Positions 1 to 7,320 of a stretch of 13,802 nucleotides of DNA are shown here, piece by piece; positions within the stretch are counted from its first letter, which is position 1; every line of letters starts with the position of its first letter. Below the pieces are notes generated by a model. The model searched no databases. It was not told where the DNA came from and saw nothing but the letters and a program-made list of their open reading frames with translations. Origin of the DNA: Acidimicrobiales bacterium (GTDB lineage: Bacteria; Actinomycetota; Acidimicrobiia; Acidimicrobiales; SZUA-35); NCBI GenBank assembly GCA_024641625.1, contig JAHECQ010000057.1:1-13802 (forward strand), given 5' to 3'. The translations under genes and the position numbers were made by a program.

Positions 1-1041
1 GTGATCGATGTGGCCATGACCGAGACCGCTCGTGAAGCCGATTACGTCCTGCCGGCGTCGTCGCAATACGAGAAGGTCGAGACCACGTTCTTCACCTTCG
101 GATTCCCCGACAACCGCGTCTGCCTGCGCCCACCGATTCTCGAACCGTTCGGCGAATCCCTCGCCGAAGCCGAGATCCACACCCGACTGGTCGAATCCGT
201 CGGCCTGATCGGCGAACCCACCACGCGTTCCCTCCACCGGGCGGCCGAGGAAGGCCTCGACGCCTTCGCCGAGGCCTTTGCCGATGAGGTGGCTTCCCAC
301 CCGGAGCTCGGTGCTGTCGGGGCTGCGGTGCTCTATCGAACGCTCGGGCCGACACTGCCGCCAGGAATGGAACCGGCGGCTGCGCTGTGGTTCAGTGCGC
401 AGCAGGTCGCCGCTCGGTACCCCGAAGCAGTCCGATCCGCCGGCCATCGAGGCGAGGGGCCGGCGCTGGGAGCGGCGTTGTTCACCGCCATGGTGGCCAG
501 TCCCGATGGCGTCGTGATGACCCGACACGAGCACCGCCAGGCATGGGATCTGCTCAAGACTCCCGACCAGCGGATACACCTCGCCATCCCCGAACTGCTG
601 GAGGAGATCCGTGCCCTTGCCCGGAGTCCCCTCCGGTACACGAGCGATGAGTTCCCGTTCGTCCTCTCCGCAGGCGAGCGTCGAGCGTTCACGGCGAACA
701 CGATCATGCGGGACCCGGCCTGGCGGCGCAAGGACGCCGAGGGTGCGCTTCGACTCAGCCCCACCGATGCCGACGAGCTCGGCGTCACGACCGGCGCGCG
801 GGTCCGGGTGACGACACGGGGAGGCACCGCAGTCGCCATCGCCGAGGTGACCGACACGATGATGCCCGGACATGTCGCGCTGCCGAACGGGCTCGGCCTC
901 GGGTATTCGCCCGCCGGCGGCGATCCCGAGGTGACCGGCGTGGCCCCGAACGAGCTCACCACCACCGACTGGTGCGATCCCATCGCCAAGACGCCGTGGC
1001 ACAAACACGTTCCGGCCCGCCTCGAGGCGATCGGTTCGTGA
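1..1041 (+). CDS. Molybdopterin oxidoreductase, C-terminal part (5' end outside window)
   Basis: This is the C-terminal 346 residues of a molybdopterin-dependent oxidoreductase of the formate dehydrogenase/nitrate reductase (DMSO reductase) superfamily. The visible part opens inside the catalytic domain with a conserved family stretch (DVAMTETA, ADYVLPASSQYEK), followed by an Ala-rich helical segment at about residues 75-210. The molybdopterin dinucleotide-binding C-terminal domain runs from about 218 to 340 (PFVLSAGERR, RLSPTDADELGV, GHVALPNGLGLGYSP). The GTG at base 1 is almost certainly an internal valine, because the N-terminal Fe-S and cofactor-binding regions of the family are missing upstream. 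The substrate cannot be told: formate dehydrogenase, nitrate reductase and uncharacterised members share this C-terminus. The stop codon overlaps the start of the HxlR regulator, so the two are probably co-transcribed. Family is secure; substrate is unknown. Confidence 0.88.
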   Translation: MIDVAMTETAREADYVLPASSQYEKVETTFFTFGFPDNRVCLRPPILEPFGESLAEAEIHTRLVESVGLIGEPTTRSLHRAAEEGLDAFAEAFADEVASHPELGAVGAAVLYRTLGPTLPPGMEPAAALWFSAQQVAARYPEAVRSAGHRGEGPALGAALFTAMVASPDGVVMTRHEHRQAWDLLKTPDQRIHLAIPELLEEIRALARSPLRYTSDEFPFVLSAGERRAFTANTIMRDPAWRRKDAEGALRLSPTDADELGVTTGARVRVTTRGGTAVAIAEVTDTMMPGHVALPNGLGLGYSPAGGDPEVTGVAPNELTTTDWCDPIAKTPWHKHVPARLEAIGS

Positions 1042-1478
1042 AACGCACCCGGTCCGATCGAGACCCGTGCCCCATGGCCCGGACCGCTGACCTGCTCGGC
1101 GACCGGTGGACGCCCCTCATCCTGAGGGAACTGCTGATGGGACAGCATCGCTTCAACGAGCTCCAGCAGCGACTCGACATCAACCGCAGTGTGTTGTCCC
1201 AACGACTCGGGGTGCTCGAGGAGGCAGGCATCATCGAGCGTCACATCTACCATGAGCATCCACCGCGGGTGGAGTACGTGCCGACCGAGAAGGGCCTCGC
1301 CCTGTGGGACGTCCTCGGTGTGATGTGGGCCTACGGCGAGGCTTGGCTGACCGACGAGCCACTTCCCGTCGAGTTGGTCGACCAGCGGACCGGTCGACCG
1401 GTACATCCGATGGTCATCGATTCGATGACCGGCGAATCACTCGAGGTGTCCACCACCCGTCGTCGCGTCCGGCAATGA
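1038..1478 (+). CDS. HxlR-family winged-helix transcriptional regulator
   Basis: A 146-residue DNA-binding regulator of the HxlR family (MarR-like winged helix, usually dimeric, often responsive to electrophiles, aldehydes or redox state). The family signature is clear: an N-terminal Cys-Pro pair (C11-P12), then ADLLGDRWTPLILRELL, the recognition helix area FNELQQRLDINRSVLSQRL, and the wing (EEAGIIER, YVPTEKG). A tail of about 40 residues after the winged helix ends in an Arg-rich stretch. The GTG start at 1038 is chosen because it forms a GTGA overlap with the stop of the molybdoenzyme gene; an upstream in-frame GTG at 972 would add 22 residues with no family match. C11 is at the position that is redox-active in some HxlR proteins, so sensing through it is possible but unproven. 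It sits just before the Rieske gene and may control either flanking unit. Confidence 0.88.
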   Translation: MKRTRSDRDPCPMARTADLLGDRWTPLILRELLMGQHRFNELQQRLDINRSVLSQRLGVLEEAGIIERHIYHEHPPRVEYVPTEKGLALWDVLGVMWAYGEAWLTDEPLPVELVDQRTGRPVHPMVIDSMTGESLEVSTTRRRVRQ

Positions 1479-1513
1479 TCACCTTCCGCTTTCGGGTGGC
1501 CGTCTCACTCTTC

Positions 1514-1519
1514 TAGGTT
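1514..1519 (+). promoter_or_regulatory. Candidate -10 box (TAGGTT) before the Rieske oxygenase gene
   Basis: TAGGTT matches the actinobacterial TANNNT -10 pattern and lies in the 60-base gap between the HxlR and Rieske genes. Transcription would start near 1526, giving a leader of about 13 bases that carries the ribosome binding site. The same CTAGGTTG string occurs before the LLM gene at 3380-3387. No good -35 box is visible 16-18 bases upstream, so the call is tentative. Confidence 0.4.
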
Positions 1520-1526
1520 GGGCGAA

Positions 1527-1532
1527 GGGAGG
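1527..1532 (+). promoter_or_regulatory. Ribosome binding site for the Rieske oxygenase gene
   Basis: GGGAGG lies six bases before the ATG at 1539. It decides the start over the upstream in-frame TTG at 1518, which would place the site inside the coding region, and over the ATG at 1545, which would be 12 bases away. Confidence 0.7.
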
Positions 1533-1538
1533 ATCACC

Positions 1539-2621
1539 ATGATCATGCACGCAGCCGATGACCAGGCGCAGACCCGATGGACCACCGAAGCGTGGTACCA
1601 GGCGGCCTGGGCTCACGAGGTGAAGGCTGAGCCTCTCGCTCGGACCTTCCTGAACCACGACGTCGTGTTGTTCCGAGACGCCGACGGGGTGGCGCACGCC
1701 CTCGAGGACCGGTGCTGCCATCGTGCGACACCGCTACGACTCGGCGCGGTCACCGATCTGGGTCTGCAATGCGGCTATCACGGGGTCACCTTCGATGGGG
1801 CCGGGAAGTGCGTCCTGATTCCCGGGCAGGAGGCGATCCCCGGCCAGGCCGGTGTCCGCAGCTATCCGGTGATCGAGAAGCAGGAGATCATCTGGATCTG
1901 GATGGGTGCTCCCGACCACGCCGAGGGGTCCAAGCTGCTGGTCGACTTTCCCTGGAACGACGATCATGCACACTGGCCGCATCTCCACGACATGTTCGAG
2001 GTCGGCTGCAGTTACCAACTCCTGATCGACAATCTGATGGATCTGACACACATCCCATTCATCCACCGATTGACGATCGGTGGTGGGAATCAGATGGGCC
2101 AGGTCGACGCACGCATGGAGGTCACACCCACCGACACCGGGGTGCACTACATCCGATGGATGGAGAACATCGCTCCACCCCCCACCTACATCAAGGGGGC
2201 GGGGTTCGCTGCCGACGCGATGGTCGATCGGTGGCAGGAGTTCGAGTTCGTCGTGCCCTCGACGGTGCTGCAGTGGACGGGGGCGCTGGAGGTCGGGCGG
2301 GGCGCAGTGGAGAACCGCCACCAACCGGGCGGCTTCAGTCTGCGGTTGTTCCACGGAGTGACCCCCAAGACCGACACCAGCTGCTACTACTTCTGGACGC
2401 CGCTCAATGGCTACAAACCGGACGACGATGACGCCACCAAGCAACTCTTCGACGAGATCGGGTTCACCTTCCAGGAGGACGTCGCCTTCCTCGAGGCACA
2501 GCAGTCGGTCATGAGCGCGCAGCCCGAGGGCCCCCTCGTCGCCATCAAACACGACAAGGCTCGGCTTCAGGCCGAGCACGCGCTGCGTCGTTTCATCACC
2601 GAGCGATCCGGCTCGCGGTGA
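1539..2621 (+). CDS. Rieske non-heme iron oxygenase, vanillate/dicamba O-demethylase type
   Basis: A 360-residue terminal oxygenase component that would use O2 and electrons from a ferredoxin or reductase partner to hydroxylate or O-demethylate a substrate in the cytoplasm. The Rieske [2Fe-2S] domain occupies about residues 19-120 with ligands C59-x-H61, 16 residues, then C78-x2-H81. The mononuclear iron site is seen as DNLMD followed by H171 and H176, with D314 (in QEDVAFLEAQQ) as the likely carboxylate ligand. Length and the DxxHxxxxH spacing match the VanA/dicamba monooxygenase group rather than the larger ring-hydroxylating dioxygenase alpha subunits. A strong ribosome binding site sets the start at 1539. 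The stop overlaps the start of the HAD gene. No cognate reductase is in the window. The substrate is unknown; demethylation of a methoxylated compound or hydroxylation are both possible. Confidence 0.9.
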   Translation: MIMHAADDQAQTRWTTEAWYQAAWAHEVKAEPLARTFLNHDVVLFRDADGVAHALEDRCCHRATPLRLGAVTDLGLQCGYHGVTFDGAGKCVLIPGQEAIPGQAGVRSYPVIEKQEIIWIWMGAPDHAEGSKLLVDFPWNDDHAHWPHLHDMFEVGCSYQLLIDNLMDLTHIPFIHRLTIGGGNQMGQVDARMEVTPTDTGVHYIRWMENIAPPPTYIKGAGFAADAMVDRWQEFEFVVPSTVLQWTGALEVGRGAVENRHQPGGFSLRLFHGVTPKTDTSCYYFWTPLNGYKPDDDDATKQLFDEIGFTFQEDVAFLEAQQSVMSAQPEGPLVAIKHDKARLQAEHALRRFITERSGSR

Positions 2622-3352
2622 CGACCCGGACGGGGGCTGCGGTCGCGGGCGACGTGCGAGCACTGTGCTTCGATGTGTTCGGTACCGTGGTCGATTGGCG
2701 CACCAGCGTTGCCCGCGATCTCGAGTCGTTCTTCTCCGACCGCGACATCGATCGCGACTGGCCGGCCTTCGCCGACCAGTGGCGGGCCCGCTACCAGCCG
2801 GCGATGGAAGACGTTCGCCGGAACCGCCGCCCGTGGGCGAACCTCGACACGCTGCACCGCGAGAATCTCGAGGCGGTCCTCGAGCAGTTCGACCTCACCG
2901 GCCTCGATGCCTCCGACCTCGACCACCTCAACCGGGCATGGCATCGCCTCGATCCCTGGCCCGACGTGATCCCTGGCTTCGCACGGCTGAAGCAGAGGTA
3001 CATCCTGGCGTCGCTGTCGAACGGGAACGTGGCCCTCATCGTGAACATGGCCAAACGCGCCGATTTGGCCTGGGACGTGGTTTTGGGCGCCGAGGTGGCC
3101 GGGGCGTACAAACGAATGCCGCAGGCATACCTGCGCTCCGCCGAACTCCTGGGCCTGGCCCCCGAACAGTGCATGATGGTGGCGGCGCACAATGACGACT
3201 TGATCTCGGCGGCAGGTCACGGCTTCAGGACGGCCTTCGTCTGTCGACCGACCGAGCATGGCCCCGACCAGACCACCGATCTGGTGGCGCGAGCCGAGTT
3301 CGACGTGATCGCCTCGGACTTCGGCGAACTCGCCGCGGCAATGGGCTGTTGA
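2618..3352 (+). CDS. HAD-superfamily hydrolase, haloacid dehalogenase type II family
   Basis: A 244-residue cytoplasmic HAD hydrolase. Motif I is FDVFGT with nucleophile D19 and T23. The residue two after the nucleophile is Phe rather than the Asp of HAD phosphatases, which points to the 2-haloacid dehalogenase branch. Other family marks are WRARYQ in the cap domain, SLSNGN with S134 (motif II), YKRMPQAY with K165 (motif III) and AAHNDD ending in D194 (motif IV). In motif IV the Ser and Asn of characterised L-2-haloacid dehalogenases are replaced by Ala and His (A189, H191), a variant I recall from many actinobacterial homologues, so dehalogenation is not assured. The GTG start makes a four-base GTGA overlap with the Rieske gene, implying translational coupling. 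A role in removing halide from, or hydrolysing, an intermediate of the same pathway is inference. Confidence 0.85.
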   Translation: MTTRTGAAVAGDVRALCFDVFGTVVDWRTSVARDLESFFSDRDIDRDWPAFADQWRARYQPAMEDVRRNRRPWANLDTLHRENLEAVLEQFDLTGLDASDLDHLNRAWHRLDPWPDVIPGFARLKQRYILASLSNGNVALIVNMAKRADLAWDVVLGAEVAGAYKRMPQAYLRSAELLGLAPEQCMMVAAHNDDLISAAGHGFRTAFVCRPTEHGPDQTTDLVARAEFDVIASDFGELAAAMGC

Positions 3353-3380
3353 ACGGTTCGAGTCGGCCACTCGATCCAAC

Positions 3381-3386
3381 TAGGTT
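3381..3386 (+). promoter_or_regulatory. Candidate leaderless -10 box (TAGGTT) before the LLM oxidoreductase gene
   Basis: TAGGTT followed by exactly six bases (GCGACC) and the ATG at 3393 places the expected transcription start at the start codon. No Shine-Dalgarno sequence is present in the 40-base gap, which agrees with leaderless translation. The -35 region is weak (TTCGAG at 3357-3362, 18-base spacer). This would give the LLM and downstream genes an internal promoter. Confidence 0.5.
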
Positions 3387-3392
3387 GCGACC

Positions 3393-4265
3393 ATGCGTTT
3401 CGGACTCTTCCTCGGTGCCTTCGTTCCCCCCAATGCTCCTGCCTTTCTGGCAGCGGCTGCTCGCGGAGCCGAAGCGCGCGGCTTTCACTCGGTCTGGGTC
3501 GGCGAGCATGTGGTGCTCTTCGATCGTCACGCAAAGCAGTACCCCTACGCCGACTCCGGCGAGTTCCCCCTCAATGGCGAAGCGGGCATGGCCGAGCCGT
3601 TCACGACCCTGGCCTGGCTCGCGGGCCAGACCGACACCATCAGGCTCGGTACCGGAGTAATTCTCGTACCGCAGCGCAATCCGCTGTACACGGCCAAGGA
3701 GGTTGCCAATCTCGATTGGCTCTCCGGCGGCCGGTTCGATTTCGGGATCGGCGTGGGGTGGCAACGTGAGGAATTCGAGGCGCTCCAGGTGCCGTGGGAA
3801 CGCAGGGGTGCTCGAGCAGACGAATACGTCGAGGTGATGCGTCGTCTGTGGATGGACAGCGAGTCCAGCCATGAAGGTGAGTTCTGGACCTTGCCGCCGT
3901 CGCGGGCATTCCCCAAGCCGATCCAAATGCCCCACCCCCCGCTCCACGTCGGTGGCGAATCCGACGTGGCCCTCCGGAGGGTGGTCCGCCTCGGCGCACA
4001 CTGGTTGCCGTTCAACGTCTCGCCATCCCTGCTGGCCGAGCGCCGGGCCCGGCTGGCCGAGCTGCTCGATGGGACCGGTCGAACCATCAGCGACATCCAC
4101 GTGACGGCAAGCCCCAATCGGGAGTCCGCTCGCGGTGACCTCGCCTCCGACTTCGCCGAGGCGGGGGCCGATCAGCTGCTGATCCACCTGAGAAGGAAGG
4201 TCGACCTCGGCACCTTGGACGACGCGTTGGACGAGTTGGTGTCGAGCTATGGCATCGACGCCTGA
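3393..4265 (+). CDS. LLM-class flavin/F420-dependent oxidoreductase
   Basis: A 290-residue member of the luciferase-like monooxygenase fold (TIM barrel). In Actinobacteria close relatives of this type commonly use coenzyme F420, sometimes FMN. Typical marks are the N-terminal MRFGLFLGAF strand, FHSVWVGEHV, the GTGVILVPQRNPLYTAKEVA segment, the FDFGIGVGWQREEFEAL loop and the PPLHVGGESDVALRR strand-helix. Length is usual for the single-domain F420-dependent subgroup. The start at 3393 is supported by the -10 box six bases upstream and the immediate match to the family N-terminus. The 3' end overlaps the FAD monooxygenase gene by 17 bases. It could reduce or oxidise a pathway intermediate; the cofactor and the direction of the reaction cannot be fixed from sequence alone. 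Confidence 0.87.
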   Translation: MRFGLFLGAFVPPNAPAFLAAAARGAEARGFHSVWVGEHVVLFDRHAKQYPYADSGEFPLNGEAGMAEPFTTLAWLAGQTDTIRLGTGVILVPQRNPLYTAKEVANLDWLSGGRFDFGIGVGWQREEFEALQVPWERRGARADEYVEVMRRLWMDSESSHEGEFWTLPPSRAFPKPIQMPHPPLHVGGESDVALRRVVRLGAHWLPFNVSPSLLAERRARLAELLDGTGRTISDIHVTASPNRESARGDLASDFAEAGADQLLIHLRRKVDLGTLDDALDELVSSYGIDA

Positions 4266-5997
4266 GCCGACGTCGTCGGGTCCTGGGGCTCCGGACGTTC
4301 CGGTGCTCATCGTGGGCGCCGGTCCCGTGGGGCTCACACTGGCCATCGAGCTGGGACGTCGTGGCGTCGAATGCCTCGTCGTCGAGCGTGATCCCACGAC
4401 CAAGCCCTTTCCCAAGATGGATCGCACCAATGCTCGGTCCATGGAGATGTTTCGTCGCATCGGCATCGCCGATCGCATTCGCGAACTGGGCTATCCGGCG
4501 GACATCCCAATGGACGTGTTCATCACCACTCGTCTCTGTGATCCTCCGATGGCGGTCCTCCGCTACCCGTCGGTGGCTGAGTACCGCCGGTTGATCGCCG
4601 AGCGGAACGATGGCACCCTTCCCCTCGAGCCCTACCAGCTGGTCTCACAGAACGACCTCGAGCCGCTGCTGGTCGAGGTGGCGGGCGAAACCCCCAACGT
4701 GACGGTGAGGTTCGGATGCGAGTTCGTCGAGCTCGAACAGGATGAGCACGGCGTGATCGCCAGGTTGCGCGATCGGAGTTCGCCGGCCACCCTCGATGAG
4801 CACGATCGGCCGATCGAGATCGATGTCCGTTGCGGGTATCTGGTCGGCGCCGACGGCGGCTCGTCGACGGTTCGCAAACAGCTCGGGATCGAGCTGTCGG
4901 GCCGAGGTGGACTCAGCAGCCAGGTGCAGGTGATCTTCGGGTCCGATGACCTCTTCGACAAGATCCCGATCGGCAAGGGTCGCCACTACAACTTTGCCGA
5001 TGCCGGTGTTCGCACCCTCGTGGTCCAAGGCAGCCGACGGGAGTTCACCGCGCACACCTATCTCGAGTCCGACGATGACGTGGAGACGGCCATCCGCAAC
5101 GTGGTGGGATTCGACTTCTCGATGGAGATCCGACACGTGATCCCCTGGCGTCAACATCTGCTGCTGGCTGATCGTTTTCGATCGGGCAGGGTATTCCTGG
5201 CCGGTGATGCCATTCACCTCGTCGTCCCGACGGGCGGGCTCGGCATGAACTCCGGGGTGGGGGATGCCTTCGATCTGGCCTGGAAGCTCGCCGGGACCTT
5301 GCACGGTTGGGGCGGACCGGGGTTGCTCGAGGCCTATGAGGCCGAACGTCGGCCGGTGGCGATCCGCAATGTGGAGGCCTCGGGGTGGGGCGCAGCCGGG
5401 GTACCCATCTGGCGCAAGCTCATCAGCCCGGAGGTGAACGACGACACGCCCGAGGGTGTGGCGCTGCGATCCGAGATCGGAGCATCGGCCGCGGTGAACC
5501 ACGCTCGGATGCACGGCATGGTCGGGGTCGAGATGGGGTACAGCTATGCCGGTTCGGCCTTGGTGGCCCACGAACCCGGGAATGTCGCCGAGTGGGAGGT
5601 GTCCAGCTACACGCCCCACACGCGACCGGGGGTGAGGCTGCCCCACGTCTGGCTCGCCGATGGTCGGGCCATGCAGGACCTCCTCGGAGAGGACTACACG
5701 CTCCTCGATCTCGGCAACCAAGCCGAGACCGCAGCGCTCGAGGCCGCGTTCGCGTCGGTGGGAGCGCCGCTGAGCATCGTGCACCTCGATGAGCAACGGG
5801 CCCGCGAGGTGTACGGATGCTCGGTGTTGTTGCTGCGGCCCGATCTGCACGTGGCCTGGCGAGGCGACGAGCTGCCACCGGCTCCCGACCAAATCGACTC
5901 CCTGGTAGCGATGGCGGTCGGGCAGGGGCCGTCGGTGCCCAGTGGCATCGACGGTGCGGCACTCGGGCCCGGCCCCACCTTTACCGGCTTCGGGTGA
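4249..5997 (+). CDS. FAD-dependent aromatic monooxygenase (PheA/TfdB/MhpA family)
   Basis: A 582-residue class A flavoprotein hydroxylase that would use NAD(P)H and O2 to hydroxylate an aromatic or phenolic substrate. The Rossmann FAD site is VLIVGAGPVG (G23-x-G25-x2-G28) with E46 ending the second strand. The DG motif is LVGADGGSS (D202-G203). The GD motif is FLAGDAIHLVVPTGG (G319-D320), followed by the conserved GMNSGVGDAFDLAWKLA helix. The C-terminal part (about 470-575, with LLLRPDLHVAWRGDE near its end) is the thioredoxin-like domain of phenol hydroxylase relatives, so the protein is full length. The ATG at 4249 lies inside the end of the LLM gene with no clear ribosome binding site, suggesting coupled translation. 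Class is secure; the exact phenol or resorcinol-type substrate is not. Confidence 0.91.
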   Translation: MASTPEPTSSGPGAPDVPVLIVGAGPVGLTLAIELGRRGVECLVVERDPTTKPFPKMDRTNARSMEMFRRIGIADRIRELGYPADIPMDVFITTRLCDPPMAVLRYPSVAEYRRLIAERNDGTLPLEPYQLVSQNDLEPLLVEVAGETPNVTVRFGCEFVELEQDEHGVIARLRDRSSPATLDEHDRPIEIDVRCGYLVGADGGSSTVRKQLGIELSGRGGLSSQVQVIFGSDDLFDKIPIGKGRHYNFADAGVRTLVVQGSRREFTAHTYLESDDDVETAIRNVVGFDFSMEIRHVIPWRQHLLLADRFRSGRVFLAGDAIHLVVPTGGLGMNSGVGDAFDLAWKLAGTLHGWGGPGLLEAYEAERRPVAIRNVEASGWGAAGVPIWRKLISPEVNDDTPEGVALRSEIGASAAVNHARMHGMVGVEMGYSYAGSALVAHEPGNVAEWEVSSYTPHTRPGVRLPHVWLADGRAMQDLLGEDYTLLDLGNQAETAALEAAFASVGAPLSIVHLDEQRAREVYGCSVLLLRPDLHVAWRGDELPPAPDQIDSLVAMAVGQGPSVPSGIDGAALGPGPTFTGFG

Positions 5998-6002
5998 GGA
6001 GG

Positions 6003-6011
6003 TGTCATACT
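6003..6011 (+). promoter_or_regulatory. Possible extended -10 promoter before the P450 gene
   Basis: TGTCATACT in the 61-base gap after the FAD monooxygenase gene resembles an extended -10 (TGN followed by CATACT). A -35-like TTACCG at 5981-5986 matches only three of six positions with a 19-base spacer. If real, it would make a leader of about 40 bases containing the hairpin at 6018-6031. Confidence 0.28.
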
Positions 6012-6017
6012 GGGGCG

Positions 6018-6031
6018 GACTGACCGCAGTC
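6018..6031 (+). other. Small hairpin in the P450 leader
   Basis: GACTG, loop ACCG, CAGTC: a perfect five-base-pair stem lying between the possible -10 box and the P450 ribosome binding site. It is too short and has no T-run, so it is unlikely to be a terminator. It could modestly affect mRNA processing or stability, or be chance. Confidence 0.3.
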
Positions 6032-6046
6032 GAGGGAAACCAGTTC

Positions 6047-6052
6047 GAGGAA
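6047..6052 (+). promoter_or_regulatory. Ribosome binding site for the P450 gene
   Basis: GAGGAA six bases before the ATG at 6059 supports that start. Confidence 0.6.
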
Positions 6053-6058
6053 TGAGCA

Positions 6059-7270
6059 ATGGCTGAGCGACCACCCGTCACCGATTGGGCAACCGATTTC
6101 GATCATCTGAGCGACGAATGGGGAGCACGCGGACCCGAGATCGTGGCCGAACTTCGAGAGCGCTGTCCCGTGGCCCACACCGAACGCTTCCACGGTGCGT
6201 ATCTCGTGACCCGCTACGACGACATTGCCGAGGTTGCCCGCGACACCACGACCTTCTCGAGCCGGATCACGCTGATCAACGACAATCATCCCGACGACGT
6301 CAAACTCGAACTGCCACCGATCACCCTCGATCCCCCCGGGCATTCCGAGATCCGTCGGCCCATGCTTCCGCTCTTCAACCCCAAGGAAGTGGCGCAACTC
6401 GAGCCGTTCATTCGCGAGAGCGCCACGAAGGCTCTCGATGCCATCGAGGGCCACGAGTACGTCGATGGTGCCGAGGACTTCGCCCAACTCATCCCGGTGG
6501 ATCTCATGATGCATCTGTACGGCGTCGAGTCCGACCTAGGGCCCCAGTTTCGCTCCTGGGTGGACGGCATGCTCAAGGACGGCGTCGCCGACATCGAGAT
6601 CGCCCGCAAGGCCAACCGTGAAGTGCAGGCCTACTTCGTGGAGGAGATGAACCGCCGGCGAGCACACCCCACCGACGACCTGATTTCGACCATCCTGCAC
6701 GCCGAAGCCGATCTGGGAGACGGTGGCACTCGGCCCTTCACCGAGCGTGAACGCATCGGTACCCTGTTCGTGCTCCTGCTCGGGGGGATCGACACCACCT
6801 GGTCGTCAATCGGCTCCGCGCTCTATCACCTCGCCACCAATCCCGACGATCTTGCCCGGTTGGCGGCCGATCCCGAGCTCATGCCCTCGGCGGTCGAGGA
6901 GTTCCTGCGGTTCTACTCGCCGGTCACCATCGCCCGTGTGATCAAGGAGGATGCCGAGATCGCCGGCTGCCCGGTCGACGCCGGAAAGCGACTGTTGTTG
7001 TCCTACCCCTCGGCCAACCGGGATCCTTCCCACTTCGAGTCACCGGACGAGGTCATCATCGACCGAGAGAACAACCGTCACATGGCCTTCGGCGTCGGTG
7101 TGCACCGGTGTCTGGGGTCCAACCTGGCCCGGACGGAAATGGTCATCGCGTTGACCGAGTGGGTCAAGCGCTTTCCTCGCTTCGAATTGGCCGTCGATCC
7201 CTCGGACATCGTCTGGACCGTCGGCCCGGTACGCGGACCACGCAAGGTTCCCCTCCACATCCTGTCCTGA
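6059..7270 (+). CDS. Cytochrome P450
   Basis: A 403-residue soluble bacterial P450, the normal length for the class, that would insert oxygen into a C-H bond or oxidise a heteroatom using electrons from a ferredoxin. The I-helix oxygen-activation site is LLLGGIDTTW (D245-T246-T247). The ExxR pair is E281-R284 in EEFLRFYSPV. The heme-binding loop is FGVGVHRCLG with the thiolate ligand C351. The PPGHSEIRRP segment near residue 95 is the usual C-helix heme contact region. There is no membrane anchor. It follows the FAD monooxygenase by 61 bases and precedes the hydratase-like gene by 50, so it probably belongs to the same transcript, perhaps with a supplementary promoter. No ferredoxin gene is adjacent. 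The substrate is unknown. Confidence 0.93.
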   Translation: MAERPPVTDWATDFDHLSDEWGARGPEIVAELRERCPVAHTERFHGAYLVTRYDDIAEVARDTTTFSSRITLINDNHPDDVKLELPPITLDPPGHSEIRRPMLPLFNPKEVAQLEPFIRESATKALDAIEGHEYVDGAEDFAQLIPVDLMMHLYGVESDLGPQFRSWVDGMLKDGVADIEIARKANREVQAYFVEEMNRRRAHPTDDLISTILHAEADLGDGGTRPFTERERIGTLFVLLLGGIDTTWSSIGSALYHLATNPDDLARLAADPELMPSAVEEFLRFYSPVTIARVIKEDAEIAGCPVDAGKRLLLSYPSANRDPSHFESPDEVIIDRENNRHMAFGVGVHRCLGSNLARTEMVIALTEWVKRFPRFELAVDPSDIVWTVGPVRGPRKVPLHILS

Positions 7271-7310
7271 TCGACCGGGCGTCGAGCCGCCGCCGCACCA
7301 TGTTCGCAAA

Positions 7311-7315
7311 GAAGG
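7311..7315 (+). promoter_or_regulatory. Ribosome binding site setting the hydratase-like gene start
   Basis: GAAGG (within AAAGAAGG) lies five bases before the GTG at 7321. No comparable site precedes the in-frame ATG at 7300, so GTG 7321 is preferred. Confidence 0.5.
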
Positions 7316-7320
7316 TTCAC

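Noticed and set aside
333..1406. Long minus-strand open frame opposite the molybdoenzyme and HxlR genes
   Set aside because: It spans two well-identified plus-strand genes and shows no family motif. Long antisense frames are expected in GC-rich coding DNA.
1518..1538. TTG start for the Rieske gene
   Set aside because: It would put the good GGGAGG ribosome binding site inside the coding sequence; ATG 1539 has the proper spacing.
3225..4478. 417-codon minus-strand frame across the HAD, LLM and FAD monooxygenase genes
   Set aside because: No recognisable domain; fully covered by three plus-strand genes with clear motifs.
4645..6081. 478-codon minus-strand frame opposite the FAD monooxygenase
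   Set aside because: The opposite strand has intact FAD-binding and GD motifs; the antisense translation is low-complexity and matches nothing I know.
7108..7320. N-terminal extension of the hydratase-like gene back to 7108
   Set aside because: It would overlap the P450 heme region by 163 bases and translates to Arg/Ser/Gly-rich sequence unlike crotonases; GTG 7321 has a ribosome binding site.
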